Shown here one piece after another: positions 45,801 through 56,529 of a stretch of 64,000 nucleotides of DNA; position 1 is the stretch's first letter; every line of letters starts with the position of its first letter. This stretch comes from Megascapheus bottae (lineage: Eukaryota; Chordata; Mammalia; Rodentia; Geomyidae), in the NCBI GenBank assembly GCA_024803745.1, contig JANJXV010000049.1, positions 3,675,001 to 3,739,000 of the forward strand. Reading direction: 5' to 3'. The notes under the pieces are model-generated. The model made no database searches and was not told the DNA's origin. It worked only from the letters and a program-made list of their open reading frames with translations. The position numbers and the translations under genes were made by a program.

Positions 45801-48800
45801 TTAGGGTTAGGGTTGGGGTAAGGAATAGCGTTAGGGTTAGGGCTAAGGTAAGTGGTAGGGTTACGGTTAGGGTTACCATTAAGGTTAGGGTTAGGGTAGG
45901 GTTAAGGTTTAGAGTTAGGGTTAGGGTTACGTTTAGGGTTAGGGGTTAGGGTTAGCGTTAGGTTTAGGGTTAGGTTTAGGGTAAGGATAAGAGTTAGGGT
46001 TACGGATAAGGTTAGGGTTAGGGTTAGGGTTAGGTTTAGAGTTAGGGTTAGGGTAAGGTAAGGGTTAGGGTTAGGGTTAGGGTTAGGGTTAAGGTTAGGG
46101 TTAGGGTTATGGTTAGGGATAGGGGTTAGGGTTATTGTTAGATTTAGGCTTAGGGTTAGGGTAAGGATAAGAGTTAGGGTTAGGGATAGGTTTAGGATTA
46201 GGGTTAGGATAAGTGTTAGGGGTAGGTTTGGGCTTATGGTTAAGGTTAGGGTTAGGGTTAGGGTAAGCTTAAGTTTAGGTTTAGGGTTATGGTAAGGGTA
46301 AGGATTAGGTTTAGGTTTAGGGTTAGGTTTATGGTTAGGGATACGGTAAGGATAAGGGTAGGGTTAAGGTTAGGATTAGGGTAAGGGTTAGGGTTATGGT
46401 TAGGGTTAGGGTAAGGGTAAGTGTTAGGGTTATGGTTAGGGTGAGGTTTAGGTTTTGGATTTGCGTTACGTGTTAGGGCTAGGATTAGGCTTAGGGTTAG
46501 GTTTAGGGTTAGGGTAAAGATAATGGTTAGGGTTAGGGTTAGGGTTAGTGTTAGGTTTAGGCTTAGGGTTAGAGTAAAAGTAAGGGTTAGGGAGAAGGTT
46601 TTGGTTAGGGTTAAGGTTAAGGTTTGGGTTAGGGTTAGGGTTAGTTTACGGTTATGGTTAGGGTAAGGGTAAGGTTTAGGATTAGGGTTAGGGTTAGGGT
46701 TAGGGTTAGGGTTAGGATAAGAGTTAGGTTCTGGTTAGGGGAAGGGTTAGGGGTAGCGTTCGGGTTAGATTTAGAGTTAGGTTTTGGTAAGGGTAAGGGT
46801 TAGGGTTAGGGTTAGGGTTAGGGTTAGGTTAAGGATTACGGTTAGGGATTAGGGTTAGGGTTAGGGTTAGGGTAATGGTTAGGGTTAGGCTAAGGGTAAA
46901 GTATAGTGGTAGGGTTAGGGTTAGGTTTAGGTTTCAGATTAAGGTTAGGGTTACGGTTAGGGTAAGGATAAGGGTTAGGGTTAGAGTTAAGGTTAGGGTT
47001 AGCGTTAGGCTAAGGGTAAAGGTTAGGGGTAGAGTTAGGGTTAAGGTAAGAGTAAGCGTTAGGGTTAGGGTTAAGGTTAGGTTTAGGGTAAGAGTTAGGG
47101 TTAGGTTAAGGGTAGGGTTAAGGGTTAGGGTTAGGGTTAGGGTTAGGGTAAGGGTAAGGGTTAGGGTTAGGGTTAGGGTTAGGATTAGGGTTAGGTTTAG
47201 GGTTAGGGTAAGGGTAAGGGTTAAGGTTAGGGTTTGGTTTAGGGTAAGGGTTAGTGTTCGGGTTAGGATTAGGTTTAGGTTTACGGTTAGGGTAAGGGTA
47301 AGGGTTAGGGAAGGGTAAGGGTTAGGGTTAGGTTTAGGGTTAGGGTTAGGGTTAGGGTTAGGTTTAGGGTAAGGGTTAGGGTTAGGATTAGGGTAAGGGT
47401 AAGGTTTAGGGTTAGGGTTAGGTTTGGGGTAGGGTAAGGGTAAGGGTTAGGGTTGGGGTTAGGTTTAGGGTAAGTGTAAGGGTTAGGGTTAGGGTTAGAG
47501 TTACGGTAAGGGTCAGGGTTAGGGTTAAGGTTAGGGTTAGCGTTAGGGTTAGGGTTAGGGTTAGGTTTAGGGTAGGGGTTAGGGTAAGAGTAAGTGTTAG
47601 TGTTAGGGTTAGGTTAGGATAAGAGTAAGGTTTAAGTTTAGGGTTAGGTTTAGGGTTAAGGTTAGGGTTTGGGTTAGGGTTAGGGTTAGTGTTAGGTTTG
47701 GGCTCAGGGTTAGAGTAAAAGTAAGGGTTAGGGAGAGGGTTAGGGTTAGGGTTAAGGTTAAGGTTAGGGTTAGGGTTAGGGTTAGTTTAGGGTTATAGTT
47801 AGGGTAAGGGTAAGGGTTAGGATTAGGGTTAGGGTTAGAGTTAGGGTTAGGGTTAGGATAAGGGTTAGGTTCTGGTTAGGGGAAGGGTTAGGGGTAGGGT
47901 TCGGGTTAGATTTAGAGTTAGGTTTTGGTAAAGGTAAGGGTTAGGGTTAGGGTTAGGGTTAGGGTTAGGTTAAGGATTAGGGTTAGGGATTAGGGTTAGG
48001 GTTAGGGTTAGGGTAATGGTTAGGGTTAGGCTAAGGGTAAAGTATAGTGGTAGGGTTAGGGTTATGTTTAGGTTTCGGATTAAGGTTAGGGTTACTGTTA
48101 GGGTAAGTGTAAGGATTAGGGTTAGGGTTAAGTTTAGGTTTAGCGTTAGGCTAAGGGTAAATGTTAGGGTTAGAGATAGGGTTAAGGTAAGAGTAAGGGT
48201 TAGGGTTAGGGTTAAGGTTAGGTTTAGGGTAAGGGTTAGGGTTAGGGTTAGGTTAAGGGTAAGGTTAAGGGTTAGGGTTAGGGTTAGGGTAAGGGTAAGG
48301 GTTAGGGTTAGGGTTAGGATTAGGGTTAGGTTTAGGGTTAGGGTAAGGGTAAGGGTTAGGGTTAGGGTTTGGTTAAGGGTAATTGTTAGGGTTAGTTTTA
48401 GCGTTGCGGTTAAGGTTAGGGTTAGTGTTAGGATAAGGGTAAGGGTTAGGGTTAGGTTTAGGTTTAGGGTAAGGGTTAGGGTTAGGTTTAGGGTAAGGGT
48501 AAGTTTTAGGGTTAGTTTTAGGCTTAGGTTTAGGGTAAGGGAAAGGGTTAGGCTTAGGGTTAGGTTTAGTTTTAGGTTTAGGGTAAGGGTAAGGGTTAGT
48601 GTTACGGTTAGGATTAGGGTTAGGGTAAGGGTAAAGGTTAGTGTTAGGGTTAGGGTTAGGTTTAGAGTTCGGAATAAGGTTAGGGTTACGGTTAGTGTAA
48701 GGGTAAGGGTTAATGTTAGGGTTAGGGTTAGGGTTAGCGTTAGGCTAAGGGTAAGTGTTAGGGTTAGGGTTATGGTAAGAGTAAGGGTTAGGGTTAGGGT

Positions 48801-51080
48801 TAAGGTTAGGTTTAGGGTAAGGGTTAGGGTTAGGGTTAGGGTAAGGGTAAAGGTAAGTGTTAGGGTTCGAGTTAGGATTAGGGTTAGCTTTATGGTTAGG
48901 GTAAGGGTTAGGGTTAGGGTTTAGGGCTAGGGTTAGTGTTAGGTTTAGGATTAGGATTAGGGTTAGGATTAGGTTTAGGGTAAGGGTAAGGGGTAGGGTT
49001 AGGGTTAGGGTAAGGTTTAAGGTTAGGGTGAGGGTTAGGGTAGGGGTTAGGGTAAGTGTTAGGGTTAGGGTTAGGGTTAGGTTAAGGATCAGGGTAAGGG
49101 TTAGGCTTAGGGTTAGGGTTAGGGTTTAGGGCTAGGGTTAGAGTTAGGGTTTGGGGTTAGGGTTAGTCTTAGGGTTAGGGTAAGGGTTAATGTTAGGGGT
49201 TAGGGTTAGTGTTAGGGTTAGGTTAAGGGTTAGGGTTAGGGTTAGGATAAGGGTTAGGGTTAGGGTTAGTGTTAGAGTTAGGGTAATGGTAAGTTTTATG
49301 CTTAGTGTTAGGGTTAGGGTTAGGGTAAGGGTTAGGATTAGGTTTAGCGTTGGGGTTAAATTTAGGGTTAGGGTTAGTGTAAGGGTAAGGGTTAGGGTTA
49401 GGGTTAGGTTTTCTGTACGTGTTAGTGTTAGGGTTACGGTTAGGGTTAGGGTTAGGATTAGGATAAGGGTAAGGATTAGGGTTAGGGTTAGGGTTAGGGT
49501 AAAGGTTAGGGTTACGTTTAGGGTAAGGGTAAGTTTTAGGGTTAGGGTTAGGGTTAGGTTTAGGGTAAGAGAAAGGGTTAGGGTTAGGGTTAGGGTAAGG
49601 GTAAGCTTTAGTGTAAGGTTTAGGGTTAGGGTTAGGGTAAGGGTAAGGGTTAGTGTTAGGGTTAGGAATAGGGTTAGGTTTATGGTTAGGGTAAGGGTAA
49701 GGGTTAGGGTTAGGGTTAGGGTTAGGTTAAGGGTTAGGGTTAGGGGTTAGGTTTAGTGTTAGGGTTAGGGTGAGGGTTAGGGTAATGATTAGGGTTAGGA
49801 TAAGGGTAAGTGTTACTTTTAGGGTTGGCGTTAGGGTTAGGATTAGGGTTAGGGTAAGTGTAAGGGTTACTCTTAGGGTTAGGGTTAGGTTTAGGGTTGA
49901 GTTTAAGGTTAGGGTTACGGTTAGGGTAAGGGTAAGGTTTAGCGTTAGGGTTAGGGTTAGGGTTAGGGTTAGGGTTAAGGTAAGAGGAAGGGTTAGGGAT
50001 AGGGTTAAGGTTAGGTTTAGGGTAAGGGTTAGGGTTAGGGTTAGGGTTAGGTTAAGGTTAAGGTTTAGTGTTAGTGTTAGTGTTAGTGTTAGGGTTAGGG
50101 TAAGGGTAAGGGTTAGGGTTAGGGTTAGGTTTACGGTTAGGGTAAGGGTAAGGGTTAGGGTTAGGGTTAGGATTAGGCTTAGGATTAGGGTTAGGGTAAG
50201 GGTAAGGGTTAGGGTTAGGGCCATGGTTAGGGTAAGGGTTACGGTTAGGGTTAGGGTAGGGTTTAGGGTGTTAGTGTTAGGGTTAGGGTTAGGATAAGGG
50301 TAAGGGTTAGGGTTAGGGTTAGGGTTAGGTTTAGGGATTAGGGTTAGGGTTTGGGTTAGGGTTTGGGTTTAGTGTTAGTGTTAGGGTTAGGGTAAGGGTT
50401 AGGGTTAGGGATTAGGGTTAGTGTTAGGGTTAGGTTAAGGGATTAGGGTTAGGGTTTGGGTTAGGGTTTGGGTTTAGTGTTAGTGTTAGGGTTAGGGTAA
50501 GGGTTAGGGTTAGGGATTAGGGTTAGTGTTAGGGTTAGGTTAAGGGTTAGGGTTAGGGTTAGTGTTAGGGTAAGGGTAAGTTTTAGGGTTAGGGTTAGGG
50601 TTAGGGTTAGGGTTAGGGTTAGGGTAAGTGTTAGGGTTAGGTTTAGCGTTGGGGTTAAGGTTAGGGTTAGGGTTAGGGTAAGGGCAAGGGTTAGTGTTAG
50701 GTTTAGGGTTAGGGTTTGGGTAAGTGTTACGGTTAGAGTTGGGGTTAGGTGTTAGGGTAAGGGTCAGGGTTAGGTTTACGGTTAGGTTTAGGGTAAGTGT
50801 TAGTGTTAGGTTTACAGTGGGGGTTAAGTTTAGGGTTAGGATTAGGATAAGTGTAATTGTTAGGATTGGGGTTAGGTTTAGGGTAAGTGTAAGTTTTAGG
50901 GTTAGAGTTAGGGTCAGGTTTAGGGTAAGGGCAAGGGATAGGGTGAGGGTTAGGTTTAGGTTTAGGGTAAGGGTAAGGGTTAGGGTTAGGGTTAGGGTAA
51001 GGGTTAGGGTTAGGGTTAGGGTTAGTGTTAGGGTAGGGGTTAGGGTAAGGGTAAGTGTTAGGGTTAGGGTTAGGGTTAGG
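32806..51080 (+). repeat. Duplicon block A, copy 2 (A2)
   Basis: This is the second copy of 1-18,318. Length differences from A1 are discrete: +6 near 37,540, -31 near 38,960, -12 near 40,180, +54 at 40,507-40,560, -12 near 42,220, two -6 steps near 42,910-42,990, -6 near 49,960 and -30 near 50,545. Most are whole numbers of hexamers. The block ends at 51,080, after which sequence unlike 18,319 onward follows. It carries the same internal duplications as A1, so those predate the large duplication. No gene is present. Confidence 0.92.
40507..40560 (+). repeat. 54 bp unit present in A2, absent in A1
   Basis: A2 carries 54 extra bases relative to the junction between 7,738 and 7,739 in A1. The extra stretch is nine hexamers and includes TTAGGATTAGGG, TTAGCTTTAGGG and a TAAGGGTAAGTG doublet. 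The string AAGTGTTAGG ends just before it and recurs at its own end, so one unequal exchange or slippage event between these direct repeats explains the difference. Confidence 0.88.
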
Positions 51081-53984
51081 ATAAGTGTAAGGGTTAGGGT
51101 TAGGGTTAGGGATAGTGTTAGGGGTTGGGATTAGGGTTAGGGTTAGGGTAAGGGTAAGGGTTAGAGTTAAGTTTAGGGTTAGAGTTAGGATTATGGTTAG
51201 GGTTAGAGTCAGGGTAAAGGTTACGGTTAGGTTTAGATTTAGGGTTAGGGTAAGGGTAAGGGTTAGGTTTACGGTTAGGGTTAGGGTAAGATTTAAGGTT
51301 AGGGTGAGGTTAGGGTAGTGGTTAGCGTAATTGTTAGGGTTATGGTGAGGGTTAGGTTAAGGGTAAGGGTTAGGGTTAGGGTTAGGGTTAAGGTAAGAGT
51401 AAGGTTTAGGGTTAGGATTAAGGTTAGGTTTAGGGTAAGGGTTAGGTTCAGTGTTAGGGTAAGGGTAAGGTTTAGGGTTAGGGATAGGGTTAGGGTAAGG
51501 GTAAGTGTTAGGGTTAGGGTTGGGATTAGGGTAAGGTTTAGGGTTAGGGTATGGTAAGGGTTAGGGTTAGGGTTAGGGTTAGGGTAAGGTTTAAGGTTTG
51601 GGTGAGAGTCAGGGTAGGGGTAAGCATAAGTTTTAGGGTTACGGTTAGGGTTAGGTTAAGGGTAAGGGTTAGGTTTAGGGTTAGGGTTTGGGGTTAGTGC
51701 TTGGTTTAGGGTTACGTTTAGGGTTAGGGTTTAGGGTTAGTCTTAGTGTTAGGGTAAGGTTTAGGGTTAGGGGTTATGGTTAGTGTTAGGGTTAGGTTCA
51801 GGGTTAGATTTAGGCTTAGGGTTAGGATAAGGGTTAGGGTAAGTGTTAGGGTTAGACTTAGGGTTAGGATTAGGATAAGGGTAAGGGTTAGGGTTAGGGT
51901 TAGTTTTAGGGTAAGGGTTAGGGTTACGTTTAGGGTAAGGGTAAGTTTTAGGGTTAGGGTTAGGGTTAGGTTTAGGGTAAGGGAAAGGGTTAGGGTTAGG
52001 CTTAGGGTAAGGGTGAGGGTTAGGGTTAGGGTTAGCGTTAGGGTTAGGTTAAGGGTTAGGGTTAGGGGTTAGGGTTAGGATTAGGCTTAGGGTTACGGTA
52101 ATGATTAGGGTTAGGCTAAGGGTAAGTGTTAGGTTTAGGGTTAGCGTTAGGGTTAGGGTTAGGGTTAGGGTTAAGATAAGGGTAAGGATTAGGGTTAGGT
52201 TTAGCGTTATGATTAGGGTAAGGTTTAGTGTTAGGTTTAGGGTAAGGGTAAGGTTTAGGGTTAGGGTTAGGGATAGGGTTAGGGTTAGGGTTATGTTTAG
52301 GCTTACGGTTAGGGTTAGGGTTAGGGTTAGGTAATGATTAGGGTTAAGCTAAGGGTAAGTGTTAGGGTTAGGGTTAGCGTTAGGGTTAGGGTTAGGGTTA
52401 GGGTTAGGGTTAGGATCAGCGTTAGGGTAAGGGTAAGGGTAAGTGTTAGGGTTAGGGTTAGGGTTAAGGTATGGGTTAGGGTTAGGGTTAGGGTAAGGGA
52501 TAGGGTTAGGGTTAGGTTTAGGGTTAGGGTTAGGGTTAGGGTAGGGTTAGGGTTTGGGTAAGTGTTAGGTTTAGGTTTAGGGGTTAGGGTTAGGGTTAGG
52601 GTTAGGTTTAGGGCTAGGGTTAGGGTAAGGTTAAGGGTTAGGGTTAGGGTTAGGGTTAGGGTTAATGTTAGGTTTAGGGTTAGGGTTAGGGTAAGGGCAA
52701 TTGTTAGGGTTAGGGTTAGGGTTAAGGTTAGAGTTAGTGTTAGGGTTAGGGTTAGGTTTAGGTTTAGGGTTAGGGTTAGAATAAATGTAAGGGTTAGGGT
52801 AAGGGTTAAGGTTAGGGTTAGGGTTAGGGTTTGGTTAAGTTTAGGGTAAGGGTAAGGTTAGAGTTAGAGTTTCGTTTAGGGTTAGGGAAAGGGTTAGGGT
52901 TAGGGTTACGGTTAGGGTTAAGGTTAGGGTTAGGGTTTGGTTAGGGTTAGGGTAGGGTTTAGGGAAAGGTTAAGTGTTAGGTTAGGGTTAGGGTTAGGAT
53001 AAGTGTAAGGGTTAGGGTTAGGGGTTAGGCTTAGTGTTAGGGTTAGGGTTAGGGTTAGGATTAAGGTAAGGGTTAAGGTTAGGGTTAGGTTAAGGGTTAG
53101 GGTTAGGGTTAGGGTTAGGGATAGGTTTAGGGTTAGGGTTAGGGTTAGGTTTAGAGTTAGGTTTATAGTTTGGTTAAGGCAAGGCTTATGGTTAAGGTAA
53201 GGGTTTGGGTTAGGATTAGGGTTAGGTTAGATTTGGGGTAGGGTTAGGGTTAGGGTAAGGGCAAGGTTTAGGGTTAGGTTTAGGGTTAAAGTTAGGGTTA
53301 GGGTTAGGTTTAGGGTTAGGGTTGGGGTAACGGTAAGGGTTAAGTTTGGGGTTAGGGTTAGGGTTAGGATTAAGGTAAGGGTTAAGGTTAGGGTTAGGGT
53401 AAGGGTTAGGGTTAGGGTTATGGTTAGGGTTAGGTTTAGGGTTAGGGTTAGGTTTTTGGTTAGGGTTAGGTTTGGAGTTAGGTTTTGGGTATGGTTAAGG
53501 GTAAGGGTTAGTGTTAGGGTTAGGGTTAGGGTTAGGTTAAGGGTTATGGGTGGGTTAATGTAAGGGTTAGGGTTAGGGTAAGGGTACTGGTTAGGGTTAG
53601 GTTTAGGGTTAGGGTTAGGGTTAGGGTAACGGTAAGGGTTAGGGTTAGGTTTAGGTTTAGGTTTATGGTTAGGGTTAGGGTAAGGGTAAGATTTATGGTT
53701 AGGGTTATTGTTAAGTTTAGAGCAAGGGTAAGGCTTAGGGTTATGGTTAGGCTTAGGGTTAGGATAAGGGTAAGGGTTAGGATTAGGGTTAGGTTTACGG
53801 TAAGGCTTAGGGTTAGGGTTAGGTTAGGGGTTAGGGTAAGGGTAAGGGTTAGGGTTAGGGTTAGGTTTAGGGTTAGGGTTAGGTTTGGGTTAGGGTTAGG
53901 GTTAGGCTTAGGGTTAGGGTTAGGTTTAGGGTAAGGGTAAGGGTTAGGGTTAGGGTTAGGGTTAGGCTTAGGGTTAAGGTAAGG
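51081..53984 (+). repeat. Block D: mosaic telomere-like array between A2 and the third A segment
   Basis: No near-identical partner is seen in the window, but parts are recognisable relatives of other blocks. The stretch from 52,330 resembles 28,170 onward (the same run of TTAAGC, TAAGGG, TAAGTG, TTAGCG variants). The stretch around 52,665-52,720 resembles 26,615-26,680, including GGGCAATTGTTAGGG. This makes D an older mosaic of C-like material. About 52,860-53,960 is ordinary degenerate array with no special match noticed. No gene is present. Confidence 0.75.
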
Positions 53985-54718
53985 GTAAGGATTAGGTTTA
54001 GGGTTAGGGTTAGGGTTAGGGTAAAGTTAAGGGTTAGGGTTAGTGTTAGGTTTAGGTTTAGCGTTAGGGTTAGGGTAAGGGTAAGGGTTAGGGTTAGGGT
54101 AAGGGTAAGATTTATGGTTAGGGCTAGGGTTAGGTTTAGGGTAAGGGTTAGGGTTAGGGTTAGGGTTAGGGTAAGGGTAAAGGTATGGGTTAGGTTTACG
54201 GTAAGGGTAAGGTTTATGGTTAGGTAGGGGTTAGGTTTAGGGTAAGGGTAAGGTTTAGGGTTAGGGTTAGTTTTAGGCTTAGGGTAACGGTTAGGGTTAG
54301 CGTTAGGGTAAGGGTTAGGGTTAGGGTTAGGGTAGGGGTTAGGGTAAGAGTAAGGGTAAGGGTTAGGGTTAGGGTTAGGGTTAGGGTTAGGGTAAGGCTA
54401 AGGGTTAGGGTTAGGCTTAGGGTAAGGGTTAGGGTTAGGCTAAGGGTAAGGGTTAGGGTTAGGGTTAGGCTTAGGGTAAGGGTTAGGGTTAGGGTAAGGG
54501 TAAGGGTTAGGGTTAGGATTAGGGTTAGGTGTTAGGGTAAGGGTTAGGGTTAGGGTTAGGTATACGGTTAAGTTTAGGGTAAGGGTTAGGTTTAGGGTTA
54601 GGGTTTGGGTTAAGGTTAGGGTTAGGGTAAGGGTTAGGGTTAGGGTTATTGTTACGGTTAGGATTTGGGTTAAGGTTAGGGTTAGGGTTAGGGTTAGTGT
54701 TAGGTTTAGGGTAAGGGT
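53985..54718 (+). repeat. Third copy of the 11,957-12,690 segment
   Basis: The variant order follows 11,957-12,690 (offset 42,028) and its A2 copy at about 44,755-45,488 (offset 9,230), including the TATACGG anchor at 54,561. The match breaks at both ends. On the left, GGGTAAGG replaces GGCTTAGG before ATTAGG. On the right, after GTTTAGGGTAAGGG, the sequence jumps to material resembling about 13,066, skipping roughly 370 bp. It is as close to A1 and A2 as they are to each other by eye, so it is a recent event. Confidence 0.85.
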
Positions 54719-56529
54719 TAGGGTTAGCATTAAGGTTAGGGTTAGGGTAGGGGTAAAGTTTAGAGTTAGGGTTAGGCTTAGGGTTAGGGTTAGGGGTTAG
54801 GGTTAGCGTTAGGTTTAGGGTTAGGTTTAGGGTAAGGATAAGAGTTAGGGTTATCGATAGGGTTAGGGTTCGGGTTAGGTATAGGGTTAAGGTTAGGTTT
54901 AGAGTTAGGGTTAATGTAAGGGTAAGGGTTAGAGTTAGGCTTAGGGTTAGGGTTAGGGTTAAGGTTAGGGTTAGGGTTATGGTTAGGGTTAGGGGTTAGG
55001 GTTTGTGTTAGATTTAGGCTTAGGGTTTGGGTAAGGATAATAGTTAGGGTTAGGGATAAGTTTAGGTTTAGGGTTAGGGTAAGCGTTAGGGTTAGGGTTA
55101 TGGTTAAGGTTATGGTTAGGGTTAGGGTAAGCTTAAGGGTTAGGTTTAGGGTTATGGTAAGGGTAAGGATTAGGTTTAGGGTTAGGGTTAAGTTTACGGT
55201 TAGGGTTAGGGTAAGGATAAGGGTAGGGTAAAGGTTAGGGTTAGGGTAAGGGTTAGGGTTATGGTTAGGGTTAGGGAAAGGGTAAGTGTTAGGTTTAGGG
55301 TTAGGGTGAGGGTAAGGGTTTGGGTTAGGGTTACGGGTTAGGGCTAGGGTTAGGGTTAGGGTTAGGTTTAGGGTTAGGGTAAAAGTAATGGTTAGGGTTA
55401 GGGTTAGAGTTAGTGTTAGTGTTAGGTTTAGGCTTAGTGTTAGAGTAAAAGTAAGGATTAGGGAGAGGGTTAGGGTTAGGGTTAAGGTTAAGGTTAGCGT
55501 TAGGGTTAGGGTTAGTTTAGGGTAATGTTTAGGGTAAGGGTAAGTGTTAGGATTAGGGTTAGGGTTAGGTTTAGGTTTAGGGTAAGGGGTAGGTTCTGGT
55601 TATTGTAAGGGTTAGGGGTAGGGTTCAGGTTAGATTTAGAGTTAGGTTAGGGTAAGGGTAAGGGTTAGGGTTAGGGTTAGGGTTAGTGTTAGGTTAAGGA
55701 TTAGTTTTAGGGATTAGGGTTAGGGTTAGGGTTAGCGTAATGGTTAGGATTAGGCTAAGGGTAAAGCGTAGTGTTAGGGTTAGGGTTAGGTTTAGGTTTC
55801 AGATTAAGGTTAGGGTTATGGTTAGGGTAAGGGTAAGGGTTAGGGTTAGAGTTAAGTTTAGGGTTAGCGTTAGGCTAAGGGTAAATGTTATGGTTAGGGT
55901 TAGGGTTAGGGTAAGGGTAAGGGTTAGGGTTAGGGTTAGGATTAGGTTTAGGTTTAGGGTTAGGGGAAGAGTAAGGGTTAGGGTTAGGGTTTGGTTTAGG
56001 GTAAGGGTTAGGGTTAGGTTTAGCGTTGGGCTTAAGGTTAGGGATAGTGTTAGGATAAGGGTAAGGGTTAGGGTTAGGGTTAGGGTTAGGGTAAGGGTTA
56101 GGGTTAGGTTTAGGGTAAGGGTAAGTTTTAGGATTAGGGTTAGGATTAGGGTTAAGTTTAGGCTAAGGGAAAGGGTTAGGCTGAGGGTTAGGGTTACGTT
56201 TAGGTTTAGGGTAAGGGAAAGGGTAAGGGTTAGGGTTAGAATTAGGGTTAGGGGAAGGGTTAAGGTTAGGGTAAGGTTTAGGGTTAGGGTAGGGTAGGGT
56301 AAGGGTAAGTTTTAGGGGTAGGGTTAGTGTTACGACAAGTGTAAGGGTCTGAGTTAGGGTTAGGGTTATGTTTGGGTTTTCCGTTACGTAAGGGTAAGGG
56401 TTAGGTTTAGGGTTAGGGTTACCGTTAGTTTTAGGTTTATGGTTGGGGTTATGGTTAGGTTTAGGGTTAGGGTTAGGGTAAGGGTAAGGTTTAGGGTTAG
56501 GGTTAGGGTTAGGTTTAGGGTTAGGGTTA
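54719..56529 (+). repeat. Block E: older paralogue of the right part of block A
   Basis: The block starts with a TTAGCATTAAGG stretch related to 13,074 and 21,375. It then follows, with many changes, the order seen at 13,070-15,600 and 21,370-22,660: the TTAGAGTAAAAGTAAG motif at about 55,440 and a diverged Q anchor (AAAGCG instead of AAAGTA) at 55,764. It ends at the sharp junction with B2. Near its right end, 56,330-56,392 is the least telomere-like patch noted in the window. No gene is present. Confidence 0.75.
56330..56392 (+). other. Least telomere-like patch, with TTACGTAA palindrome
   Basis: Between 56,330 and 56,392 the sequence includes TGTTACGACAAGTG, GGTCTGAGTTAGG and GGGTTTTCCGTTACGTAAGG. 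The palindrome TTACGTAA lies at 56,384-56,391. CC on the + strand is very rare in the window. The patch sits about 140 bp left of the E/B2 junction. It is too short to assign to any known element. Confidence 0.6.

Noticed and set aside
51081..56529. Transposon insertion between A2 and B2
   Set aside because: The interval is itself telomere-like array with paralogues elsewhere in the window. No terminal inverted repeats, LTRs, target-site duplication or transposase are seen.
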